From Plenodomus lindquistii (Eukaryota > Ascomycota > Dothideomycetes > Pleosporales > Leptosphaeriaceae), in the NCBI GenBank assembly GCA_025504975.1, contig JANUWI010000003.1, forward strand, positions 2,232,001-2,296,000: 64,000 nucleotides of DNA, given 5' to 3'. Under the pieces are notes generated by a model, which worked only from the letters and a program-made list of their open reading frames with translations, was not told where the DNA came from and made no database searches. This document shows, in pieces, positions 42,760-52,465 of this stretch. Positions within the stretch are counted from its first letter, which is position 1, and each line of letters begins with the position of its first letter. The position numbers and the translations under genes were made by a program.

Positions 42760-44521
42760 TCATTCCTTCTTGGCCTCTGCAACGGGTTTTTCTTCTTTGC
42801 CGGCTGGCTCCTCTCCACGCCTGGCACGATCATCTTGCTCGGTACGCTCTGTGCTACCGCCGATTGCATCGCCGGCACTGGCTTCTGCCTCATTGCTCTC
42901 TGCGGCGTCCTTTGCCTCCTTGCGAGCTAGCTTCTCGTCCTCGTCGATATCTTCGTGGTCTTTGGGGGAAGCGCTGGCTTTGTTCTCGACTGTCTCGGTT
43001 TGCTCGTTCTCTTCTTCGATGAGCTCTTGCTGCTCCTTGAGAACCTCAAGACGCTGCTTGTTGGTAGCAGCACCCTCAGTATTGTGCACTTCAAGTTCAA
43101 TCTCATGGAAGAGCTCCTCGGGGATACTAGAAAGGACTGCCTCTAGAGCATCAATTTGCGTTGTCATCTCAGTCTCCTTACCCTGAGCGTAGACGAAAGC
43201 GTTGGAAAGCACCAAAAGTGTCGATGGGACTCCATGCTTGAGACGCAAGTCCAACCAGCTCTGCAAGTCATCCCTCAGGCGGCCGGGGGACACACCGTAG
43301 GTTCGAAGACCACGACTTGCGCAGGCGGTCTGTAGCTCCGGAACGGAGAGCGATTCGACACCTTCGTAGGCAATGGATCGATCGTCACGCTTGATCTGGC
43401 GCATGCGCACGCGTACCTGGTAACGGAGGACGTTGTCGGTTCCGAAAGATGTAATGTTCATGTACCGGCAGATGGAAACAAGCTGAGGTCGAGACAAGTT
43501 GTCGAGAGTCAAATCGTCCTTGAAGATCTTGCAGACCTTGATAATCTCCTCTGGACTAGGCTTCTCACCTGTCGCTCGCACCTGTCGGGGTCAGCACCGT
43601 AGTCAAGCCACACAATCGTCCAGGACACACCTTCTTGAAGAAGTTGGCAAACTCTTCGGTCTGCGCATTCTCAGCCGAGACGGGCAGACCAGTCTCTTTT
43701 AGTGTTTGACGAAGAAAGTCGCTGACATCCTTGCGGGTCGCCCGGAGAGCCTTCGCTTTGTCGTCCTTGGCTGTCTGGCCCTCGTACGTGCTGGGAAGCA
43801 TGTTGGGGAAGAGCTTCAATGCTACCGGGAGCAACAATTCTGCGAATGGAACGATGACAAATGGCAAGAAGGGGACCAAACGTGCGAGATCCTGGACTGT
43901 GCGTTGAAGCTGTAGTCATTAGCAATGTGGCGTCCTGTAGTGTCTGATTCAGCCTACCTGACGACGTTCTCGACGAGTGAGCTCGTAGCCGGCAGCCATT
44001 TTCAGGGCCAGCTTGGAACTAATCTTGATCTCGAAGCCTAGTAGCTTTGTTCCGTCCCAGTAATGCGCAGCTTCATGCTTGACTTTTTGCCAGAGAGTCA
44101 GCTTCTTCTTTTCTGCCTCCTTCTTTGCAATGACCTTTTTCTCCTCCTTGGTTGTTGCTGCTGCCTTCTCCGCGGCCAATTCGGTCATGGTCTGCACATC
44201 TTGGGCGGGAGTCTTGGGGGTAGCAGTCGCGGCAGACTTGGGGACGATGGCCTGTTCCTTCTCAAGGAGAGGCGCCGACTGCCTCTGGGCCGACTTCTGT
44301 TCCGACTGGATTGGCTTGCTGGCTTGTTTGGGGTCGAAGCCAGGGGGCGGGTAGTTTTGCGTAGACGATGACGTGGTTTCGGTCTGGAGGGTGCGGAGGG
44401 GGATGAAGAGGCGGAACGTCGGGTCTGGCCGGAGCATGGGACGGCGTGCTCTGGTGGTGGTTCGGATGCCCGCTCTGAAGACGGCGGGCGCTGCCCGGGA
44501 AGCAGCTCTGCTGGCGTACAT
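42760..44521 (-). CDS. MDM38: LETM1-domain mitochondrial inner-membrane protein (Mdm38/Ylh47)
   Basis: Three exons: 44521-43958, 43909-43631 and 43581-42760. Phase-0 introns give 554 aa. An Arg-rich presequence (MYASRAASRAAPAVFRAGIR) precedes a Ser/Gln/Ala-rich linker and a Lys-rich segment. LTLWQKVKHEAAHYWDGTKLLGFEIKIS leads into the LETM1 domain: YELTRRERRQ|LQRTVQDLARLVPFLPF, then a Pro-containing transmembrane helix (about 192-220) and FPNMLPSTYE. Matrix helices contain LDNLSRPQLVSICRYMNI and LSVPELQTACASRGLR. The Glu/Ala/Lys-rich C-terminus is disordered or coiled. The family handles mitochondrial K+/H+ exchange and ribosome association. ATG 44521 opens the presequence; an upstream in-frame methionine exists at 44626 but lacks targeting character. 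The gene is divergent from ADK2. Confidence 0.95.
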
Positions 44522-45386
44522 GGCGCCCAAGAAAACAATGGACGGGCAAGGGAACGGGGCGTGTGCAGTCGAGGAGACTAAGGTTGTATGGTGAGGTATG
44601 TCAGGAGTGGTGGGCAAAGTAGACAAGACGGAAAAAGGCGATGGAGGGTCAAGAAGAGTGGATGCAGAAGGCCGCAGAAGGACAAGGAGTGTGGATATGA
44701 TGAAAATGCGCTGACGAGACCGTTACGGCGTTAGCAGGCGCAAGTGGCTCAGGTACGCAGCGCTGATCGCTAAAGCTTGGCTTCCCTTGCCACGAACGGC
44801 CTCGAGCACCTCCGAAAGCCCATGGTGCCAGCAGACGCCTAGGGAGAAACCGGGTGCGGAGGGTGGTGATGACAAAGGCTCCATGGGACACGTGCAGAAA
44901 AGGCTGCCATTCCTCGTTGCCCGGTCTCCATACTGCAGCACCCCCCGACTGTTGAGCTGGCAGCGTGTTGCCAGCTGTTGATGGGAAGGGTGCGCGGAAG
45001 GGGTCCGGGCTTCCCACTTAACGCCGAGGGCCTTTTGCCTTCGCGCCGATTGCGCACCAGCAATCATGGAGAACCCGGCTCCCACGCCGTCCACGCCGTC
45101 CCCTCCCCCACCCGAGGGTCATCGCATTCCCTTTTTTTGGTGATCCGCCCAGGCGACGGCCCTCTGTACAACAATTAGCTGCCACTCCGTCCTCACGCCT
45201 GTCCTTCTATTACCGTACGACACCTATCATCCCACCACCACCACCACCAACACCACCACCATGGTTCGTTTCTAGCGACTGCGCACTTCCGGCGAGGCCC
45301 TCGAGCTTCCGTTCACCATCTCAACCCTGTATACATAGCCGTGTACCAATCAAGCAAAGCCTATTATTACCAAGTTCCTCTTGACC
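44522..45386. other. Divergent intergenic region MDM38 / ADK2
   Basis: 865 bp. The ADK2-proximal end carries a CCA trinucleotide tract and a five-codon upstream ORF. Other short ORFs are unsupported. Confidence 0.5.
45231..45275 (+). promoter_or_regulatory. CCA tract and 5-codon upstream ORF in the ADK2 leader
   Basis: A (CCA)n run (45231-45260) leads straight into ATGGTTCGTTTCTAG at 45261-45275, an upstream ORF of four amino acids in excellent CACCATGG context. It sits 126 bp before the ADK2 ATG. It may lower initiation at the main start; alternatively GTTCGT is a donor and this is a spliced leader. Confidence 0.45.
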
Positions 45387-46249
45387 ATGGTCGCGCCTAT
45401 GCTGTCACGCGCGGCGAGGCTTATCCTGGTCGGCGCACCAGGCGTTGGAAAGGGCACCCAGACAGAGCGTTTGATGCAAAAGTTTCCCCAGCTACAGTCC
45501 ATCAGCTCGGGCGATTTGCTGAGGCAGAATGTCCGCGACAGGACGCCCCTCGGTATGCCTCTCACCACTGTACATGGCATTCGACAATGCTGACATATCA
45601 CATAGGCATACAGGCCGAGTCCAAGATGAAGGCTGGCGCACTGGTCCCCGATACCATGATCTTGCGATTGATCGTCAATGAACTCACGACCCGAGGATGG
45701 ATTCACGATAGCACACTACGACCATATGCAGTCTACTCCAGCTCTGCCTCCTTGGAGCGGTCGGACTCCTCGGTCGACTCTGTTCTGATCCCATCTCAGA
45801 TCAAGTCATCCAAGTACACTTTCTCAGATCAGCCTTCTGCGTCATTTATCCTCGATGGCTTTCCAAGGACTGCCGTGCAGGCAATGCAGCTCGACAATAT
45901 CGTCCCCATCAACCTTGTGGTCAATCTCAATACTCCCAGCGAAATCATCATTGATCGCATTTGTAACCGCTGGGTCCATGCACCTTCAGGGCGCGTCTAC
46001 AACACCACGTTCAATGCGCCAAAGGTTGAGGGCAAGGATGATGTCACGGGTGAGCCACTTACGCGACGCCCAGACGATGATCCTGAGGTGTGGAAGGCTC
46101 GCCTCAAGAGTTTCAAGGAGAACAATGAGCCACTGCTAGAACACTATGACAAGCTCGGCGTACTCTGGACAGTGAACGGTAACAGCAGTGACGAGATTAC
46201 GCCACAGCTGGTCAAGGAATTTGCAAAGAGATTTAGTGTCGAACCGTGA
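45387..46249 (+). CDS. ADK2: Mitochondrial adenylate kinase (GTP:AMP phosphotransferase)
   Basis: Two exons, 45387-45552 and 45606-46249. The intron GTATGC..CATAG splits GlyIle in phase, giving 269 aa. The P-loop LVGAPGVGKGTQTERL (about 13-29), SISSGDLLRQNVRD and the NMP-binding part (ESKMKAGALVPDTMI) are followed by SFILDGFPRT. The LID domain is CNRWVHAPSGRVYNTTFNAPKVEG, then LTRRPDDDPEVWKARL. The LID lacks the zinc cysteines, as usual in mitochondrial AK3/Adk2. The enzyme regenerates ADP/GDP from AMP plus GTP in the matrix. An insertion of about 35 residues, Ser-rich (YSSSASLERSDSS), lies between ELTTRGW and FILDGFPRT. It has no splice signals, so I read it as coding. The first ATG after ACC is used. 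Confidence 0.93.
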
Positions 46250-46590
46250 TACCCCATTCGTCCTGCAAGCTTGATGAGATTTGGCTATGCGCAAGCAACG
46301 TGGGTTATGCAATTTTAAACGTTATGGTAGGGTCCGGCGGCGTTCTGGTGGTCCTCTGAATATCACATTCACTTAGAGAAAGCACACTGCGTGGCAGCAG
46401 TGTGCAGTGTTTGTTTGGGTCATGAGCAACTTCTTCACGTTCACTGTACATATAGGCAACCTGCATACATGGGTTTGGAGCTGCACTGTGCAAACAATTA
46501 ACTATTTCTATTCCCCAACCATCGCTCGTGTAATGCCACTGTTTTTCAAATCCTCTCACTCTTGATCGTGCTGTGGCTGAACACAGCAAC
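46250..46590. other. Intergenic region ADK2 / SNX4
   Basis: 341 bp between two plus-strand genes. No feature is seen. Confidence 0.5.
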
Positions 46591-48141
46591 ATGGACGACG
46601 CGGTCCGCCGCAACGCGCCCGCTAGCTCATGGGTCCACGACCCCAGCAGCCCAGACGTCACTTGGCCAGACTCACCATCAACCAAACCAACAATCAAGCC
46701 CCCACCACCGTACGAAGACATTCTCGAGGATCCCGAATACGACCAGATTAGCGATAGAGAAGAACTAGAGCAAGACCGTCTGCTCTTTATACGCGACCCA
46801 ATCACTGTCCGGAGCCGCGCAATGGCCGCCGACTTCAGCGAGGGGCGCCTGGAGACATTCGTGGGCAGTCCACAGAAGGAGCTAGCTGGGACACAGAACC
46901 AATATGTCTCATATCAAGTCACCACAAAGGTTGGTTTCTGACTGGCTTCGAATGGGCTCCCTGTCGTTGCGATGCTAACACGACATGTCTAGTCGGACTT
47001 CCAATCCTTCCAGAAACCAGAGTTTACCGTCCGACGTCGCTTCACAGACTTTGTATTTCTATACAAACAGCTGTCAAAGGAGTATCCGCAATGCGCCGTT
47101 CCACCGTTACCCGACAAGCACAAGATGGAGTATGTGCGGGGTGACCGCTTCGGTCCAGACTTCACCCAGAGGAGGGCACACTCGCTGCATCGGTTTCTGA
47201 AGCGACTGTCGCTGCATCCCGTCTTGCGAAGAGCCATGCTCGTCATCAACTTTCTCGAGAGCCCAGACTGGAATCAGCACATGAAGGGTCGATCGTCACG
47301 AGCAGCCAGTGGTTCTGAGCCGGGCAGCACCGGCTTTGTGGATGCGCTGGCCGATACCTTTGTCAACACGTTTACAAAGGTGCATAAGCCGGACAAGCGG
47401 TTCATCGAAGTCAGCGAGCGAGCCGGCAAGCTCAGTGAGGATCTGACCAATGTCGAGAAAGTGACGGTCAAGGTAGCCAGGCGGCAAGGCGACCTCGAAA
47501 CAGACTACGCCGATCTCGCTACGCAATGTCAGAAGCTTACAACTCTGGAGCCCGCTGTTGAAGCCACGCTTACATCTTTCGCGGCGTCTGTGACCACGAC
47601 TTCACAAGGCTTCAAATCCATCCGCGATCACACAGACCAGAACTATCTTACCAGTCTCCGAGACATGGACGCCTACATCCAAGCCCTTAAAACACTTCTC
47701 CGCACCCGCGAAGCAAAACAACTCGACTTTGAGCAACTCAGTGAATACCTTGCCAAATCCGCTGCAGACCGCGATTCGCTCGCCAGTTCGCATGGCGCTG
47801 GTATGGGCGCCTCAGGTTTCCTACGCTCCAAGGTGGAAGACTTCCGAGGCATCGACCACGACCAAGCGCGCCGGCAACGGGTCCGCAAACTCGAAGTCGA
47901 AATCGAGCGCCTGACCAGCGAAGTCGAGTTGTCCAAAAAGTCCAGCGAAGCATTCGATGAACACACTGTCAAGGAAGTCGCTGACTTTGAGCGAATCAAG
48001 GCTATTGAATTCAAGGATACTCTGGGCGATCTGGCGGATGCACATGTCGATTTCTTCCAGGGGACTATTGAGACTTGGGAAGGTTTCCTGGAGGATATGC
48101 GTAGGCAGGAGGATCAGAGGAAGGCGTCTGCTGCGTCGTAG
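46591..48141 (+). CDS. SNX4: Sorting nexin Snx4/Atg24 (PX-BAR)
   Basis: Two exons, 46591-46929 and 46993-48141. The intron GTTGGT..TCTAG is phase 0, giving 495 aa. After an acidic Pro-rich start (PPPPYEDILEDPEYDQ) comes the PX domain: YVSYQVTTK|SDFQSFQKPEF, TVRRRFTDFVFLYKQL (phosphoinositide-binding Arg), PPLPDKHKMEYVRGDRFGPDF and RRAHSLHRFLKRLSLHP (second basic site), about residues 100-220. A BAR-type coiled domain (about 260-490) follows with DPDKRF-like spacing and ERIKAIEFKDTLGDLADAHV. Snx4 recycles cargo from endosomes and is needed for selective autophagy. After the TAG the same frame stays open for 42 codons to TGA at 48268 (see findings). The GTG at 46573 is not used. Confidence 0.95.
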
Positions 48142-48458
48142 GCTGGCGCGCAGAGACTTCCTGATCCGCTGGGTATGCAAGCCGCTGTTGATCGGGAGAA
48201 TGCGAAGAGAGTGGCTAGACTCAGTTCATCAGGGTTTGGGCTGGACATGTTGGGACATATTGGGGGGTGAGGCATCGTAGATGATGCAGAATTCCTGACT
48301 TGAGGTGTCTAATGCAGTGGTTCCAGCAGCTATCCTATCCATTGTGTAGTAGGGAATAATACATGAATAACGTTCACCATTCCCGTATGCCCGCTTGTTT
48401 CAGCGTAATCGGGTATCATAGACAATAAAGATACCCTATGCCCCTCCCCCTCAACCAC
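48142..48458. other. Convergent 3' region incl. SNX4 in-frame extension
   Basis: 317 bp. The first 129 bp stay open in the SNX4 frame; the remainder is UTR-like. Confidence 0.5.
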
Positions 48459-49180
48459 TCACTCACGGGGCCCAATTCCCAGCCCCGCAATAAAACTCTC
48501 AAATTCCTCCCTCTCCCTCTCCCGCCCCTCCGCATCCCCCTCCGGTGCACCCGCAGGCCTTGCCCAAAAATCCTCCACCGACATCATCCCATCCCCATCA
48601 TGTATAACCACAGCCTCTCTCCGCCGCCGCCTCGTCTCCATCTCAGTCTCCTCACCCCGCCCAAACCCCAACCCTCTATCCTGCCCCTCTCTCGGCACAC
48701 TTCCAACAACCCTCCACCCCTCTGTCCGCGCAACCCGTCCAGTCTTCCAAACTCCCAATTCCCGCAGCATATTCAGCGCTAACCGTGCCCGCCTCACCAC
48801 CTCCTCATCTCCACTGCTCAGATCGCGCAAGAGCGCCCGACGCGCGCCCTTGTGTGCGTAGAAGCGTGTGGCTAGGATACGTGTTGCCGAGGCGCGGAGC
48901 TCGGTGTTGTGGGATGTGGCGAGGGTGAGGAGGGAAGAGGGGTGGATGGAATCTTCTTGGTGGGTTGGATTTGGTGGGAGGATGGACGCAGGGAGGGGTG
49001 GAGTGGGGTTGTGGATTGCGGTGAGGGTGAGGATGTGGTTCAGGCCATGAGAGACGTGTTGTATGGCGAAGAAGGTGAATACGCCTGGGTTTGTGGAGTT
49101 AGTTCGTGGTGTGGGTTGGTTTGGGGGGGGGACGTACCGAGACCGAGCCACAAGTAGTGGTCCGGGATGTTTGGCGTCAT
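48459..49180 (-). CDS. Uncharacterised helical protein
   Basis: Two exons, 49180-49138 and 49084-48459. The intron GTACGT..ACCCAG (with AACTAAC) is in phase, giving 222 aa. I do not recognise the family. The N-terminus (MTPNIPDHYLWLGLG, then VFTFFAIQHVSHGLNHILTL) is short and hydrophobic. The middle (LLTLATSHNTELRASATRIL, then ARRALLRDLSSGDEEVVRRARLALNML) reads like two armadillo/HEAT-type helical pairs. The tail is basic, with an RRRRR run, and ends in EEFESFIAGLGIG. An earlier in-frame ATG at 49207 would add nine residues. It is head-to-head with NOP14, with 268 bp between starts. Confidence 0.72.
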
Positions 49181-49448
49181 GATTGAGAATGGTGTACCAT
49201 TGTGCATAGCACTGCGCCGTGAAAGATGTCGTAACACATAGAGATGCTGTGAATGTCAACAACCAACGCGACCGATGATGTCGGCAGCCGCATGTGGGGC
49301 GCACCTGCAGGGCTGCATCAGTCCAGGGTCCTCCCCTGCTCTTTGCCAAGATTTCGAAATAATTTCAGCGACTGCCGCCCCAAAGTCCATCCGCGAGCTC
49401 TACCTCTGCCTCCCACACTTTCCACGCCAACGGCACGCTCCCGCAAAG

Positions 49449-51983
49449 ATGCCGCCCTCTCAGCTCAAGCGGCTGAAGGCGTCACTGCGCGAACAAGGCA
49501 TCACCGGCCCGCAAAAGTCGAAGAAGCAGAAAAAAGCCCAGAGCAAGAATGCAGATCATCGCGCGCAGAAAGCCACGGCGCTGGCATCCATTCGCGAATC
49601 CTTTAACCCATTCGAGTTCAAGCACCTCGCGCGACCAAAGAAGTTCGACTACGTCTCTACACAGCCTGAAAATGGCGTCAAGAAGATTCTGGGGCGCCCA
49701 GGCGTCACCAAGAGCGCGGGCGAGGAGACGCGTAGGAAGACTTTGCTGCCTGAGATGAATCGCAAGAATAAGGTTGGAGGCATTCTGGATAGGCGGATTG
49801 GTGAGAACGATCCTACGATGAGTTTGGAGGACCGTATGATGGCGCGGTTCGAAAGGGAGCAGCAGCGCAAGCGGGGTGGGAATGTGTTTGATCTTGAAGA
49901 TGGGGGAGATGATGAGGTGATGCTTACGCATGATGGTCAGAGTCTGCGGTTTGACGATGATATTGGAGAGGAAGACTATGATGCTGCGAGTGTTAGTGGC
50001 TCGAGTGATGGCGAGGACGGGTTCCTCAAGAAGAAAAGGAGAAGAGATGACGTCGATGGCGAAGATGGTGAGGCTGCACCTGAGGAAGAGCAGCCGGAGA
50101 GGAAGAAGAGCAAGGCAGAGGTCATGAAGGAGGTCATGGCCAAGTCGAAGCTACACAAGTACGAACGCCAGGCACAAAAGGAAGACGACGAAGAGCTACG
50201 AGAATTGCTCGACAAGGACCTAAACGATACTCTGGCTGCTTTGCGCGGACACATCAATAAAAAGCCAGAGCCTGAAAAGCCAAAAGACGACGGCGACAAC
50301 ACCTTTGGAATCAACGCTGACCGCGCGGCGCTGCTCGCAGGGACTTCGCAGTTTGAGAAGGATCGAGAATATGACAAGCGAGTGCGTCAGCTGTTACAGG
50401 ATGAGAGAGCGAAGCCGACCGAGCGGACGAAGACCGAGGAAGAAAAAGCTAAAGAGGAAGCTGATCGTTTGAAGAAGGCAGAGGAGAAGCGCATGAAGCG
50501 TATGCGAGGCGAGCCCACAAGTGACGATGAGGAGGAACCTCGTAAGAAGGGCAAGGCTGCCGAGGCGGAGAGTGACGAAGAGGAAGATGGCGAGAGCATC
50601 AACGACGATGCTGCCGAGTTCGGTCTGCGGGTTGCGCCGGCGCCGGCGCCTTCGAGTCGGCCAGAGGGTGTTGAGGATGAAGATGACTTTGAGCTGGATG
50701 ACGATCTCGTTGCTACGGATTCCGAAGCAGATATCTCGGATAACGAGTCTGATGCGGGTTCTGCGGTCGACGACACTATGGCCATGGAAGCTGACGATGC
50801 AGACTTCCTGAAAGACATCTTACCAGAACGCAAAGAGCAACCGAAAACTGTGAAAGGTGTCCTGACACTCGCAGCAGAGCCTGCAACAAAACTGGCGTTT
50901 ACATATGCTTGTCCTCGTTCACATGAAGAGCTTTTGAAGGTATTCAAGGGTGTTCCGCTAAAAGACACGTCCCTTGTCATTCAGAGGATACGAGCTCTCT
51001 ACCATGCAGGTCTACATGCTGATAACAAGAATAAGCTTGCGGACTTTGCATGCGCGTTGATCGATCATGTGGTATACCTCTCCAATCAAACTCCTGCTAC
51101 GTCGTTGGCAGTGATCGAGGCTATCATCCGTCACATCCACTCCATGTCACGGTCGTACCCGGTTCAGATCGCTACCAAGTTCCGCGAGCATCTCAAGGAG
51201 CTCCAGAACTCAAACACACCTACAGCAGGTGATCTCGCATTGTTCACGGCCATTGGATCCATCTATCCTACATCCGATCACTTCCACCAGGTCGTCACGC
51301 CGGCCATCACACTTATGGCGCGATGGATGGGCCTTACAACACCAGCGACCACGAACGATGTCGCAACTGGCGCTTTCATCGGAGCAATCTGCCTCCAATA
51401 CCAGACCCTCGCCAAGCGCTACATTCCCGAGTTCATCCGTTATACCGGTCTCTGCCTCACCTCTCCCCACGTGACCCCTACACTTCTCACCTTCCACTCC
51501 GCCAACATCCTTACAGCCGCCGACCGCTGGAGCGCCTCTCCAGCCTTCACCGAAATCTTCACCCCACTCCTCGCGCCCCTCCAATCCTCCTCCCAGACCA
51601 CCACACTCCGCACACTCCGTGCCCGCCTCTCCGTCGCACGCTCCACACGCCGCCCCCAACTCCTGCACAACCACCGCCCCCTCCCCATCAAATCCAACAT
51701 TCCCAAATTCGAAGAATCCTTCGATCCCAACAAGCACTACGATCCGGACAAGGAGCGCAGCGAGGCCGTGCGCCTCCAGAAGGAATACAAGCGCGAGCGC
51801 AAGGGTGCGATGCGTGAGCTGCGCAAGGACGCGAATTTCATTGCGAGAGAGAGTCTGCGCGAGAAGAAGGAGAAGGATAGGGCGTATGAGCAAAAGTATA
51901 GGAGGCTTGTGGCGGAGATTCAGGGCGAGGAGGGCAAAGAGAAGAATGATTATGAGAGGGAGAAGAGGAGGAGGAAGGCTTAG
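49449..51983 (+). CDS. NOP14: Nucleolar complex protein 14 (small-subunit processome)
   Basis: Single exon, 844 aa. A basic N-terminus (MPPSQLKRLKASLREQGITG) is followed by FEFKHLARPKKFDY and RRKTLLPEMNRKNKVGGILDRRIGEN, the hallmark of Nop14. Long acidic and Lys/Glu-rich tracts follow (EEDYDAASVSGSSDGED, DDEEEPRKKG), then a helical C-terminal half (about 480-740) including HSMSRSYPVQIATKFREHL. The conserved end is FEESFDPNKHYDPDKERSEA followed by KYRRL. Nop14 belongs to the U3 processome and is required for 18S rRNA maturation and 40S export. The first ATG after the divergent leader (AAGATGCCG) was chosen over the open upstream frame at 49275, which lacks family sequence. Confidence 0.96.
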   Translation: MPPSQLKRLKASLREQGITGPQKSKKQKKAQSKNADHRAQKATALASIRESFNPFEFKHLARPKKFDYVSTQPENGVKKILGRPGVTKSAGEETRRKTLLPEMNRKNKVGGILDRRIGENDPTMSLEDRMMARFEREQQRKRGGNVFDLEDGGDDEVMLTHDGQSLRFDDDIGEEDYDAASVSGSSDGEDGFLKKKRRRDDVDGEDGEAAPEEEQPERKKSKAEVMKEVMAKSKLHKYERQAQKEDDEELRELLDKDLNDTLAALRGHINKKPEPEKPKDDGDNTFGINADRAALLAGTSQFEKDREYDKRVRQLLQDERAKPTERTKTEEEKAKEEADRLKKAEEKRMKRMRGEPTSDDEEEPRKKGKAAEAESDEEEDGESINDDAAEFGLRVAPAPAPSSRPEGVEDEDDFELDDDLVATDSEADISDNESDAGSAVDDTMAMEADDADFLKDILPERKEQPKTVKGVLTLAAEPATKLAFTYACPRSHEELLKVFKGVPLKDTSLVIQRIRALYHAGLHADNKNKLADFACALIDHVVYLSNQTPATSLAVIEAIIRHIHSMSRSYPVQIATKFREHLKELQNSNTPTAGDLALFTAIGSIYPTSDHFHQVVTPAITLMARWMGLTTPATTNDVATGAFIGAICLQYQTLAKRYIPEFIRYTGLCLTSPHVTPTLLTFHSANILTAADRWSASPAFTEIFTPLLAPLQSSSQTTTLRTLRARLSVARSTRRPQLLHNHRPLPIKSNIPKFEESFDPNKHYDPDKERSEAVRLQKEYKRERKGAMRELRKDANFIARESLREKKEKDRAYEQKYRRLVAEIQGEEGKEKNDYEREKRRRKA

Positions 51984-52340
51984 ACTATTGATGTGGGATT
52001 GTAAAGGGGCAGGGTTGCTGAGGGAGGGAGAGGGTGGAATGGAGTGGCTTTTTTTTTTCTTGTTCCTCCCTGTTGTATTGTCGATGTACCTTACCTTTTG
52101 CATAGTCTTGGACATGTATGGACATGCAAAAAAAAGGATCTCATTCGTACGTATGAATTCAGCTCCTGTTAAAACCAAAGACCCTATCCTATCTATTCTA
52201 TGCAAGCTTGACAACAATCTCCTACGTTCTCACTACCAGACAGCAAAAAAGAAAGCCCCCCCCCTCCCCCCCTTCCCCCCTTCCTCCTACCTGCCGTTCT
52301 TCATTCACTCATATTAGCAAACAAACGAAAAAAAAAAAGC
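51984..52340. other. Intergenic region NOP14 / 5S rRNA
   Basis: About 360 bp with poly-T and poly-C runs (T10 near 52050, C-rich 52256-52290). No gene is seen. Confidence 0.5.
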
Positions 52341-52346
52341 AAAAAA
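52341..52346 (-). terminator. Pol III terminator of the 5S rRNA gene
   Basis: On the minus strand the mature 5S end GTTGTATGT runs directly into a run of T (A on the plus strand), the standard RNA polymerase III stop. Confidence 0.85.
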
Positions 52347-52465
52347 ACATACAACAGCGGGGATTCGCCAGTGGTCACCCACCTGACTACTAATCCGCCG
52401 GTACACTGCTTGAGTACAGCTGAGCGAACGGGAAGCTCTATTTTCAGTGTCCTATGGTCGTATGT
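52347..52465 (-). rRNA. 5S ribosomal RNA
   Basis: On the minus strand the sequence starts ACATACGACCATAGGACAC and ends GAATCCCCGCTGTTGTATGT, about 119 nt, with terminal 5'/3' pairing (ACATACGAC with GTTGTATGT). Conserved internal elements of fungal 5S are seen: GCTTCCCGT..CGCTCAG, ATTAGTAGT and GGTGGGTGACCAC. Helix II arms ACACTG and CAGTGT pair, so the copy looks functional. The internal control region for TFIIIA/TFIIIC lies within. Like many filamentous ascomycetes, this genome evidently has 5S genes dispersed outside the rDNA. Only one copy is present in the window. Confidence 0.95.

Noticed and set aside
49275..49448. Upstream in-frame extension of NOP14
   Set aside because: The conserved N-terminus starts at ATG 49449. 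The upstream part has leader-like composition.
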